In this document: positions 1-5,682 of the stretch, piece by piece | Layout: each line of letters begins with the position of its first letter | Numbering within the stretch: the stretch's first letter is position 1 | Assembly (NCBI GenBank): GCA_945613045.1 | Contig: CALZAG010000087.1 | Location: 1-6,743 of the forward strand | Source: an uncultured Clostridia bacterium | GTDB lineage: Bacteria > Bacillota > Clostridia > Oscillospirales > Oscillospiraceae | Reading direction: 5' to 3' | Length of the DNA: 6,743 nucleotides | Program-made: the position numbers and the translations under genes | Notes under the pieces: generated by a model | Database searches by the model: none | The model's input: only the letters and a program-made list of their open reading frames with translations | What the model was told of the DNA's origin: nothing

Positions 1-1351
1 ATGTCACATCGGCGGTTCCGCTGATATTCAAGATGCCATTCGCGGTATCTATGTAGCCGCAAGTGCCGGTACCGGTGCTGGTACTCAGCGTATGCGTACC
101 GCCGGAAATACTGATCGATTTTTCGCCGGCGTTTTGGATGGCACTATACATCCCCGCCGTGGTTTTCAGGCTGCCGCCCTTAATGCTGACCGTACCGCAG
201 CTTTGGAGGCCGATGGCTTGAGTTTCGCCGGTTTTCGGGGTCATCTCCAGTGTGCCGTTCGTGAGGGTAAAGCTATTGCCGGGTTTGCTGAGAAGCATAC
301 CCGCCTTGGCTGTCGTATTCAGCGTACCGCTGTTAATCTCTGCGGACGCACCGTCGCCGCTCAGGTAAACAGCCACATAGCCCACATTAACGGTCACATA
401 GAGAGAACCATTAAATGCCAGCTTGCTGTTTTTCCAAACGTAGAATCCGTTGCCGGAGGAACCCGTTGAGCTAAGATTCAGCGAACCGCCGGTAACAGTC
501 AGATCTGCATTTACAAATACTGCGTCATAATTGTCCGTAGTTAATGTGAGATCTGAGCTGGTCTTCAGCGCGGTCACACCGTCTACATACAAAGGATAGT
601 GAGCGGAAATGCTTCCCGAGCAGTTTGCGATCACATTCTGTTTGCCTGTTGCCAGCGGCGCCAGATTCACACCGAACGACATCTCATTCTTGTCGGTGTT
701 GTCAAAGCTCTGGCGGGGAGTACACGTGATGTTAAAGTTAACGCCGGACAGATTTGCGACGCAATCCGTGTACATTTCAATACCGCTCTGGACGCCGGTC
801 GCCGTATAGCTGCCGCCTTTCATAGTCAAATTGCCGTTCGGCTTGATACCAACCATATATCCCTTTTTGGCTGAATCCGTCGTTTTGTCATTGATTATCA
901 CGTTTGTACCGTAAATCCTCAGGTTAACGCCCGCGTCCGTGGTAATGCCCTTATTATTTTGGCCTGTAGAGTTAATAATCAGCTTGCTGTTGCTGTCTCC
1001 CGTAATTGTCACATTGCCGCCGTCGTACTGCCATATGCCGGCCATTTTGTCATTCGTTATATTAATTGTATTCGTACCGACAAGCACGATCGAAAGATTC
1101 GGGATCGCGCTTTGAATCGCAGCCATTGAAGCCTTACCATAACTTAGATTGATTTTGTTCAGCGTCAATTTCGAATTGTCGGGATCGAAGGTGGCTGTGC
1201 CGCCGCCGACAGAGATGGTTTTTTGGCTGGGCGTGAAGGCCATGTCGCCGATCAAAAGGCCATACGGTGTCTCCGCAGCAAGCACCGTTGTCGGCACAAA
1301 GGACAGCACCATACAAAGTACCAGCAGAATACCGAGAATTCGTTTTTTCAT
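1..1351 (-). CDS. Secreted beta-helix-like surface protein (N-terminal part, runs off window)
   Basis: The frame is open from an ATG at 1351 down to base 1, giving 450 residues without a stop; the C-terminus lies outside the window. A ribosome site (TGAGG, 1359-1363) sits 7 nt before the ATG. Residues 1-25 form a clear Sec signal peptide: MKKR, a hydrophobic core, then VPTTVLA with cleavage expected before AE. The mature part is rich in G, S, T, N and V. It repeats short strands of the type 'lti.GGs....gi', for example NVTITGDSNSKLIINSTG, GNLTMKGGSYTATG, TVSIKGGSLKTTAG and SISISGGTHTLSTS, roughly every 20-30 residues. Such repeats are typical of right-handed beta-helix or carbohydrate-binding surface proteins of Clostridia. 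No catalytic motif is visible. Cell-wall anchoring (sortase motif or SLH repeats) would be in the missing C-terminus. It follows tetR in the same orientation with a 122-nt gap; no convincing promoter is seen there (a TATAAA at 1397-1402 lacks a -35). Role in adhesion or glycan binding is inference. Confidence 0.85.
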   Translation of the reverse strand, partial: MKKRILGILLVLCMVLSFVPTTVLAAETPYGLLIGDMAFTPSQKTISVGGGTATFDPDNSKLTLNKINLSYGKASMAAIQSAIPNLSIVLVGTNTINITNDKMAGIWQYDGGNVTITGDSNSKLIINSTGQNNKGITTDAGVNLRIYGTNVIINDKTTDSAKKGYMVGIKPNGNLTMKGGSYTATGVQSGIEMYTDCVANLSGVNFNITCTPRQSFDNTDKNEMSFGVNLAPLATGKQNVIANCSGSISAHYPLYVDGVTALKTSSDLTLTTDNYDAVFVNADLTVTGGSLNLSSTGSSGNGFYVWKNSKLAFNGSLYVTVNVGYVAVYLSGDGASAEINSGTLNTTAKAGMLLSKPGNSFTLTNGTLEMTPKTGETQAIGLQSCGTVSIKGGSLKTTAGMYSAIQNAGEKSISISGGTHTLSTSTGTGTCGYIDTANGILNISGTADVT

Positions 1352-1411
1352 AGTCTTTCCTCACTTTTTGCTTCTCCGTACTCCGCAGAAAAGGTATTTA
1401 TAAGTGGGAGA

Positions 1412-1456
1412 TTGCATAGGGGGGATCCCCCTATGCAAGGGAGTACTCCCTTGCAA
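1412..1456. repeat. Two overlapping perfect palindromes sharing a TGCAA arm
   Basis: First element: arms 1412-1423 (TTGCATAGGGGG) and 1427-1438 (CCCCCTATGCAA), a perfect 12-bp stem with a 3-nt loop, including a GGATCC. Second element: a perfect 22-bp palindrome at 1434-1455, half-sites TGCAAGGGAGT and ACTCCCTTGCA, centred on AGTACT. They share TGCAA at 1434-1438, so the two full hairpins cannot form together in one RNA strand. Neither side has a T-run, so this is not a standard intrinsic terminator. It lies between the tetR stop and the surface-protein start. It may be a dispersed palindromic repeat, a protein-binding site, or a processing or termination element for tetR mRNA. Confidence 0.85.
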
Positions 1457-1473
1457 ATCATCTTTGCTTGCTC

Positions 1474-2175
1474 CTATCCCCGGGGCAGCAGGCCGTCCAG
1501 GGAAAATTCATAGCGCATGGCAAGCCGGCGGAACAGATCCTCCATGACCGATTGGGCAATACTGCGCATATCCAGCCCCGCAACAAAGGAAAGGATCTTC
1601 TGAAGCTCGTCCTCCGGTACCTTGTAGCCCCGCAGCGCAAGGGTCAGGAATTTGTTCAGCTTCCGCTCCAGCGGGAAATCCGCCGTGCAGGGATTTGCCA
1701 TATACCCGCGCATCAGCCCTGCCGAGCCAAGCTCCAGCTCGTAAAAATCCTGCTCCGTCAGCTCCGGCTGATACGGGCCGAAGATGCGGTAAAGCTCCTG
1801 CGCCGTAGCGCGCTGGATGTAGTCGAGCAGGTGTTCCTGCGTGTAGGCTTCCAGATAGATCTGCCGCAGATTTTCGTTCAGCTCCGTCAGCGTGATCTGG
1901 AGCGCGGTTTCCACCGCGTAGACATACACCGGCGGGAGCGCGGCGCCCGCAGTGTTTCTGGCAATGCCGAACTGGTTTTCAAACATGAATTTCACCAGCT
2001 CCATCAAAACGCCGTCCTTGCTGTGGAAAATGTTCTGAAAACTGCTGGAGGAGACCTGCGCCTCCTTTAGGATGTGCAGCATGGTCGTCTGACGGTATCC
2101 GTTTTCCAGAAACAGCCTGACACAAGTCTGCAGTATCCGCTTTTCCGTCTGAAGCCCGTCGCTTCGTACTGCCAA
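1474..2175 (-). CDS. TetR/AcrR-family transcriptional regulator
   Basis: This 233-residue protein has the TetR length and layout. The N-terminal DNA-binding domain (residues about 10-57) reads TEKRILQTCVRLFLENGY, then TTMLHILKEAQVSSSSF and FHSKDGVLMELV, matching the TetR helix-turn-helix with its 'G.s..tfy.yF.sKe.Ll' signature. Residues 60-233 are helical and would form the ligand-binding and dimer domain; the inducer cannot be read from sequence. The start is TTG at 2175: an in-frame TGA directly precedes it, and a full AGGAGG (revcomp at 2184-2189) lies 8 nt upstream. No ATG is available until residue 32, inside the HTH. It has its own extended -10 promoter with a palindrome over the transcription start, so autorepression is likely. 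No transporter or enzyme gene is divergent from it; the only close same-strand gene is the downstream surface protein, so the target is unclear. Confidence 0.92.
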   Translation of the reverse strand: MAVRSDGLQTEKRILQTCVRLFLENGYRQTTMLHILKEAQVSSSSFQNIFHSKDGVLMELVKFMFENQFGIARNTAGAALPPVYVYAVETALQITLTELNENLRQIYLEAYTQEHLLDYIQRATAQELYRIFGPYQPELTEQDFYELELGSAGLMRGYMANPCTADFPLERKLNKFLTLALRGYKVPEDELQKILSFVAGLDMRSIAQSVMEDLFRRLAMRYEFSLDGLLPRG

Positions 2176-2200
2176 TCAATCACCCTCCTGCCACACAATT

Positions 2201-2216
2201 TTGGTTTGCAAACCAA
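2201..2216. promoter_or_regulatory. Probable TetR operator (16-bp palindrome)
   Basis: TTGGTTTGCAAACCAA is a perfect 16-bp palindrome, flanked by ACAA (2195-2198) and TTGT (2217-2220) as an imperfect outer pair. It starts directly downstream of the -10 box and covers the expected transcription start of tetR, where TetR-family repressors commonly bind their own promoter. Binding by this TetR is inference from position and symmetry. Confidence 0.75.
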
Positions 2217-2244
2217 TTGTAGCAGATGCGCATTCATTTTGCAA
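2216..2244 (-). promoter_or_regulatory. tetR promoter (sigma-A, extended -10)
   Basis: Reading on the minus strand: -35 TTGCAA (2239-2244), a 17-nt spacer, and -10 TACAAT (2216-2221) preceded by TGC, an extended -10. Transcription would begin near 2209, inside the operator palindrome, leaving a leader of about 34 nt that holds the AGGAGG site. Confidence 0.75.
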
Positions 2245-2295
2245 GACGGGACAGTGGTTATTTCAAAAAATTTGTCAAACAGTGTCACGCGAAAT

Positions 2296-2340
2296 AATGA
2301 CCTCTTTCTGCCTGAAATGATCAAGCAAAAAGAGGCCATT
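2296..2340 (-). terminator. 20-bp hairpin that is continuous only in minus-strand RNA
   Basis: Arms 2296-2315 and 2321-2340 with a 5-nt loop. In minus-strand RNA all 20 positions pair, three as G.U (2300/2336, 2308/2328, 2312/2324). In plus-strand RNA those three become A.C mismatches. This points to a functional minus-strand transcript, most simply the 3' region of gap, whose stop is about 118 nt upstream. The run after the stem on the minus strand (ATTTCG) is only weakly U-rich, so it may be a weak terminator, an mRNA 3' stabiliser, or a terminator acting with another factor. It also separates gap from tetR. Confidence 0.5.
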
Positions 2341-2364
2341 TTTCAAATAGTTTTCGTGCCGGTC

Positions 2365-2435
2365 AACCGTTTTCTTACTTGGAGATAGTTTTCATACTTA
2401 TCAAAAAGTTCAGGAAACTATCAAAAACAACGGTT
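2365..2435. repeat. Compound inverted repeat downstream of gap
   Basis: Outer arms AACCGTT (2365-2371) and AACGGTT (2429-2435) enclose inner arms GATAGTTT (2384-2391) and AAACTATC (2415-2422), with a 23-nt central loop and an unequal internal loop. It starts about 22 nt beyond the gap stop codon. It lacks a T-run next to a GC stem, so I do not call it a terminator; it could be a 3'-UTR fold or a protein-binding site. The rest of 2217-2457 holds no gene that I can see. Confidence 0.5.
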
Positions 2436-2457
2436 TTTGGCGGCATTCAATTGCATA

Positions 2458-3468
2458 TTATCCGTGACGGACGGAGTGGATGTGACGGGTCAGGTCGAGC
2501 ATCTTGCAGCTGAAGCCCCACTCGTTATCGTACCATGCCATGAGCTTTACGAAGTTGTCGTTAAGAGCAAGGCCGGCCTTTGCGTCGAAAATGCTGGTGT
2601 GAGGATCGGTGATGAAGTCGGAGGATACGACCTCATCCTCGCAGTACTCGATAACACCCTTCATGGGGCCCTCTGCCGCTGCCTTGACTGCCGCGCAGAT
2701 CTCGTCGTAGCTCGCGCCCTTCTCAAGGCGGCAGGTCAGGTCGACGATGGAAACGTCGGCGCTGGGGATGCGCATGGAAGTGCCGGTCAGCTTGCCCTTG
2801 AGCTCGGGGATGACCTTGCCGACTGCCTTTGCGGCGCCGGTGCTGGTGGGGATGATGTTGCCGTGAACACCGCGGCCGAGACGCCAGTTCTTCTTGCTGA
2901 AGCCGTCAACAACTTCCTGAGTTGCGGTGTCGGCGTGAACGGTGGTCATGAGACCTTCGACGATACCGAAGTTATCGTTTATGACCTTTGCAAGAGGAGC
3001 AAGGCAGTTGGTGGTGCAGGAGGCGTTGGAGACGACCTTCATGTCGGTGGTGTACTTATCGAGGTTTACGCCGCAGACGAACATCGGGGTGTCGTCCTTG
3101 GAGGGACCGGAGAGAACGACGACCTGTGCGCCGGCGTCGAGGTGTGCCTGTGCCTTCTCGGTGGTGAGGAAAGCGCCGGTGCATTCGAGGACGTACTCAA
3201 CGCCCATCTCGCCCCAGGGCAGCTCCGCAGGGTTGCGGTTGCCGACCACCGCGACGCGCTTGCCGTTTACGGTGATGGAGCTGTCGTCATACTCGACGGT
3301 GCCGTTAAAGCGGCCATGTACGGAGTCGTATTTTACGGTGTATGCAAGCTGCGCGGGAGTTTTGTCGGGAGCGTTTATGGCGACGATCTCTATATCGTCG
3401 GCAACGATGCCCGCTCTGAACGCCAGACGGCCGATGCGTCCGAAACCATTGATTGCAACTTTGATCAT
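2458..3468 (-). CDS. gap: Glyceraldehyde-3-phosphate dehydrogenase (type I, phosphorylating)
   Basis: The product oxidises glyceraldehyde-3-phosphate to 1,3-bisphosphoglycerate with NAD(P) and phosphate in glycolysis, as a cytosolic homotetramer. At 336 residues it has family length. Visible landmarks: the Rossmann motif NGFGRIGR (7-14), the active-site loop SNASCTTNCLAP with catalytic Cys151, TTVHA with catalytic His178, STGAAKAVGKVIPELKGKLTG, and the C-terminal WYDNEWGFS. The start is the ATG at 3468, because GGAGG (3477-3481) lies 8 nt upstream and MIKVAINGFGRIGR is the usual N-terminus; an in-frame ATG at 3549 would add 27 unsupported residues. Odd points: the NAD-ribose Asp expected after Asn32 is Ala33 (sequence INAPDK, with one extra residue in the loop), and the Pro of the conserved DGPS is Phe190. 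Both positions influence NAD versus NADP choice in characterised GAPDHs. It is single, without pgk or tpi in the window, and is divergent from the kinase-like gene. Confidence 0.97.
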   Translation of the reverse strand: MIKVAINGFGRIGRLAFRAGIVADDIEIVAINAPDKTPAQLAYTVKYDSVHGRFNGTVEYDDSSITVNGKRVAVVGNRNPAELPWGEMGVEYVLECTGAFLTTEKAQAHLDAGAQVVVLSGPSKDDTPMFVCGVNLDKYTTDMKVVSNASCTTNCLAPLAKVINDNFGIVEGLMTTVHADTATQEVVDGFSKKNWRLGRGVHGNIIPTSTGAAKAVGKVIPELKGKLTGTSMRIPSADVSIVDLTCRLEKGASYDEICAAVKAAAEGPMKGVIEYCEDEVVSSDFITDPHTSIFDAKAGLALNDNFVKLMAWYDNEWGFSCKMLDLTRHIHSVRHG

Positions 3469-3539
3469 TTTATATTCCTCCATTTGTTTAATTAACTTGG
3501 AAATCATTACTTGCGATTTATTGCCGATGATTTGATACA

Positions 3540-3569
3540 ATTGTAACATATACTATACTCAAAAATCAA
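3540..3569 (-). promoter_or_regulatory. gap promoter (sigma-A, extended -10)
   Basis: On the minus strand: -35 TTGATT (3564-3569), an 18-nt spacer, and -10 TACAAT (3540-3545) preceded by TGT. Transcription would start near 3533, giving a leader of about 65 nt. The -10 hexamer and the preceding TG are the same as in the tetR promoter. Confidence 0.6.
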
Positions 3570-3595
3570 TATTTCGATACCTCCAAATATCTTTT

Positions 3596-3621
3596 AAAAA
3601 GCGGCCTTTTTTTATGCCGCT
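3596..3621 (-). terminator. Minus-strand intrinsic terminator between divergent promoters
   Basis: On the minus strand: AGCGGC (3616-3621), a 10-nt A-rich loop, GCCGCT (3600-3605), then TTTT (3596-3599). It has the normal stem plus U-run form only in this direction; on the plus strand the stem is followed by TATTG. It lies upstream of the gap promoter, so it would stop antisense transcription leaving the kinase-like gene, or attenuate an unseen longer gap transcript. Confidence 0.6.
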
Positions 3622-3622
3622 A

Positions 3623-3651
3623 TTGTATAATTTGCTTGTTTTTGATAAAAT
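3623..3651 (+). promoter_or_regulatory. Promoter of the kinase-like gene
   Basis: -35 TTGTAT (3623-3628), a 17-nt spacer, and -10 TAAAAT (3646-3651) preceded by TGA, an extended -10. Start expected near 3658, leaving about 25 nt before the ATG at 3683. A TATAAT at 3626-3631 is an alternative -10 but has no acceptable -35. Confidence 0.5.
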
Positions 3652-3682
3652 GAAGTCGAAATATCAATTGAGGTGAGTTCCA

Positions 3683-4762
3683 ATGTCAGACACAGCGCTT
3701 CTCAACGCCGCGTTTTCAATGCTTGACCAGCCGGTCATCATTTCGCGTCGGGAGAAAATAATACTTATGAATGACGAGGCGATCATCCTCGCCGGAGCAG
3801 ATTATACCGGAAAACCGCTTGATATGCTCATGCCGTCACACGTGTCGAACAATCAGGCACGTCAGTTTATCACCACCGCTTTTGTGGGCAAAAAGAACTG
3901 CATAGTAAAAGCCTCGGTCATTGAAGGCTATAAAATATTCGTCCTGAGCTGTAATGATAACACCATAGGCGAATTCTCGGCCATATTCTCAAGCTTGAAA
4001 TCCTCCATGTCCAACATCAAGTTCTCCTCTGCCTGCATCTCTGTCCTCGCAGAGAATGAGGGCAACGAGAAGCTGCTTGAATATGTATGCAGCCTTAACC
4101 GCAGCTATTACAGAATAAAGCGCACGATAGACAATTACAATACCCTTTCCGGCCTTGCCGACGGTACGCTGCCCTTTTGCCCCGAGCCAACAGACATCAC
4201 CGAGCTTTGCCGCAGCACAATAGATACGTTAAACACGCTCATGGATAAGCAGGATGTGCGCATCAGCTTCAACGCCGAACCCCACACGAGGATCATGGCC
4301 GACAGAGCGCTTATCCAGCAGCTTCTGCTCAACCTCATCTCCAACAGCATCAGCCACAGCCATCGAAACGGCAGAATAAGCGTATCGCTGCTCAGAACGG
4401 ATGCATATCTCATTATCGCCGTTGACGACAACGGCAGCGGCATCCCCCATGAGGAGCTGTCCCGCGTCTTTGACCGTTACCGCTACGACGTGAATCTCAG
4501 TCAGCCTCAGGGCCCGGGTCTCGGACTTGCCGTGGTAAAGGGCATAGCCGAGCTGCACAAGGGCACGCTCATTGTTGAGAGCCGCGGCGTTGACATGGGC
4601 ACCTCGGTCCGCGTTATGCTGTCGTATGATATACAAGCGCCGGGCAGAAAGAGCTTTTCCGCGCCCACAGAAGATTATGACGAGCGCTCCATGCCGAACA
4701 TTCTGACGGGGTTGTCCGACTGTCTCACCGCAGAATGCTACTCCGAGATGCTGGAGGATTGA
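3683..4762 (+). CDS. Cytosolic histidine-kinase-like protein lacking the phospho-acceptor His
   Basis: The protein has 359 residues and no membrane segment. Residues about 10-90 resemble a PAS-type sensor (LDQPVIISRREKIILMNDEA, then GKPLDMLMP). Residues 97-160 match the two-helix dimerisation domain, but where HisKA proteins read 'sHELRTPLtsI' this one reads FSSLKSSMSNI, with Ser103 at the His position; there is no His anywhere in that region. The HATPase_c domain is well kept: N-box LLLNLISNSISHS (214-226), G1 DDNGSGIP (248-255), F-box VFDRY (262-266) and G2 GPGLGLAVV (277-285). A 45-residue tail follows. It therefore probably binds ATP but cannot autophosphorylate in the usual way; it may phosphorylate elsewhere, act as a scaffold or inhibit another kinase. 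AGGTG (3671-3675) lies 7 nt before the ATG. No response regulator is adjacent. It is divergent from gap. No clear terminator follows; only small AT-rich inverted repeats at 4771-4804. Confidence 0.85.
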   Translation: MSDTALLNAAFSMLDQPVIISRREKIILMNDEAIILAGADYTGKPLDMLMPSHVSNNQARQFITTAFVGKKNCIVKASVIEGYKIFVLSCNDNTIGEFSAIFSSLKSSMSNIKFSSACISVLAENEGNEKLLEYVCSLNRSYYRIKRTIDNYNTLSGLADGTLPFCPEPTDITELCRSTIDTLNTLMDKQDVRISFNAEPHTRIMADRALIQQLLLNLISNSISHSHRNGRISVSLLRTDAYLIIAVDDNGSGIPHEELSRVFDRYRYDVNLSQPQGPGLGLAVVKGIAELHKGTLIVESRGVDMGTSVRVMLSYDIQAPGRKSFSAPTEDYDERSMPNILTGLSDCLTAECYSEMLED

Positions 4763-4793
4763 TAACTCCGATCTATTTGGTTCAGTTTTATAG

Positions 4794-5183
4794 ATAGGAA
4801 ACTGTAAGTATTATTTTAATGCTGATATTGATCTTGGTGTAATAACACTTGGAGGAACTTTTAACTCACTGGCAGGCTCATATATAAAAGATTGTTTTGA
4901 TGAGTACGGCTTAACTGCGAACTGCACAAGAGAGGATATTAATTATAACAACATTGAATATTCGCTATCTAGAGACTACTTGTTATATCTTATGGTAAAT
5001 AATCATTCTACCTATGGCGACCATCATATGGTGTGCTATGCATACACTCGACTTATTAGTGAAACAACAGGCCTGTATAAGACCTATTTGAAGGTTGCAG
5101 ACGGTTGGAATACCCGGCCAAAATATGTTGATTTAGCAACAGTAACATCAGACACATATTGGGAAGCCAGAATAAGCCGATAA
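4794..5183 (+). pseudogene. 5'-truncated papain-like (C39-type) cysteine peptidase remnant
   Basis: The frame is open from just after a TAG at 4791 to the TAA at 5181 (129 residues) but has no start codon with a ribosome site; the first ATG is at 4992, well inside the coherent domain. The reading includes IDLGVITLGGTFNSLAGSYI, then YGDHHMVCYAYTRL and TYLKVADGW, then RPKYVDLATV and a final TYWEARIS. This matches the C-terminal half of papain-like C39_2-type domains, with the catalytic His in GDHHMV (5016-5033) and the Asp in VADGW (5100-5102). The half with the catalytic Cys is absent: the HK-like gene ends at 4762, so a deletion or insertion has removed it. GC is about 35% across 4801-5100 by hand count, against more than 50% in sampled lines of the preceding gene, suggesting foreign origin. 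A functional short protein from 4992 is possible but unlikely. The family call is by pattern, not by search. Confidence 0.6.
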
Positions 5184-5199
5184 TGAAAAAGGAAAGCCT

Positions 5200-5640
5200 A
5201 TGAAAAGCAAAAAGCGAAGCAGGACACTTATCGTATTGGGCGCGATCGCGGCAGTTTACATAATATATAAACTCATTTTGCTGGTACTTGCCGTATCAAG
5301 CATGGACGACCCGTTTGCGCGGCTTGATAAAAGCGTGTTCGATCTGGATGTGAACGACATTAAATATGTCTCCGTCCAAAACGGTACTACCGGCAAGGAA
5401 TATCAGTTTTCCGGCGATGAGCTGGAGGAAGCCGCAGCAAAGCTCAACGACTTGCACTGGAAATATGTTTACGGCCGCCTGCCGGTCGAAACAGGCGGTT
5501 GGTCGTACCGGATAATTATTGAAGACAACGGCGGCAATTGGTCGAGCTATCTTATCGGGGATAATTATCTCGTTGTGGACAATGTGGTATTTCGCGCATC
5601 AAGCGGCGAGTTCAAGGAATTTATTGACCACGTTTCATAA
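5200..5640 (+). CDS. Small membrane-anchored protein of unknown function
   Basis: The protein has 146 residues: a short basic N-terminus (KSKKRSR), one hydrophobic segment at about 9-32 (interrupted by Lys24), then an outside domain of about 110 residues. The uncleaved segment and positive-inside rule suggest a type II anchor with the domain outside the cell. That domain alternates beta-like strands: IKYVSVQNGTTGKEYQF, a helix DELEEAAAKLNDL, WSYRIIIEDNGG, SYLIGDNYLVVDNVVFRA, and a final helix FKEFIDHV. The order resembles small extracellular sensor-like domains seen in Clostridia, but I recognise no named family and no catalytic residues. AAGGAAAG (5189-5196) precedes the ATG. It starts 16 nt after the stop of the peptidase remnant, so the two were probably one operon. 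A strong terminator follows directly. Confidence 0.8.
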   Translation: MKSKKRSRTLIVLGAIAAVYIIYKLILLVLAVSSMDDPFARLDKSVFDLDVNDIKYVSVQNGTTGKEYQFSGDELEEAAAKLNDLHWKYVYGRLPVETGGWSYRIIIEDNGGNWSSYLIGDNYLVVDNVVFRASSGEFKEFIDHVS

Positions 5641-5641
5641 G

Positions 5642-5682
5642 TGAAAGAATAACCACCGGTTCAGCCGGTGGTTATTCTTTCA
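5642..5682. terminator. Bidirectional terminator between convergent genes
   Basis: Perfect 18-bp stem, arms 5642-5659 and 5665-5682, with a 5-nt loop (TTCAG). The core ACCACCGG/CCGGTGGT is GC-rich and the outer arms are AAGAATAA/TTATTCTT, giving U-rich tails in both directions. It starts 2 nt after the plus-strand stop (5638-5640), and its right arm contains the TGA stop of the minus-strand phosphatase gene. Confidence 0.85.

Larger units (their letters stand above)
3569..3664. repeat. 9-bp inverted repeat spanning the gap/kinase divergent promoters
   Basis: ATATTTCGA at 3569-3577 abuts the gap -35 box. Its complement TCGAAATAT at 3656-3664 lies at the predicted transcription start of the kinase-like gene. 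The pair is 78 nt apart and symmetrically placed relative to both promoters, as expected for two sites of a shared regulator, but the region is AT-rich and chance is possible. Confidence 0.4.

Noticed and set aside
92..874. Plus-strand open frames opposite the surface-protein gene
   Set aside because: The minus strand is open throughout with a signal peptide and repeats; the plus frames are fragments without domains.
1397..1402. TATAAA as -10 box of the surface-protein gene
   Set aside because: The hexamers 16-18 nt upstream are C-rich and do not resemble a -35.
1412..1456. Calling the palindromes a rho-independent terminator of tetR
   Set aside because: No U-run follows on either strand.
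1468..2070. 200-residue plus-strand open frame antisense to tetR
   Set aside because: Shadow frame of a clear TetR gene, with no ribosome site or domain.
2437..3495. 352-residue plus-strand open frame antisense to the whole gap gene
   Set aside because: It mirrors gap codon bias, has no recognisable domains and is low-complexity in V, G, A and D; gap on the other strand is unmistakable.
3466..3549. 27-residue N-terminal extension of gap from the ATG at 3549
   Set aside because: It overlaps the predicted -10 region and start site, and the ATG at 3468 has GGAGG at the right distance and the family-typical N-terminus.
4229..4636. Minus-strand open frame opposite the kinase-like ATPase domain
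   Set aside because: No domain or ribosome site; the plus strand encodes clear N, G1, F and G2 boxes.
4771..4804. Small inverted repeats (ATCTAT/ATAGAT and CAGTTT/AAACTG) after the kinase-like gene as terminator or insertion scar
   Set aside because: Six-bp AT-rich arms without a T-run; this is within chance for such sequence, and no target duplication could be seen.
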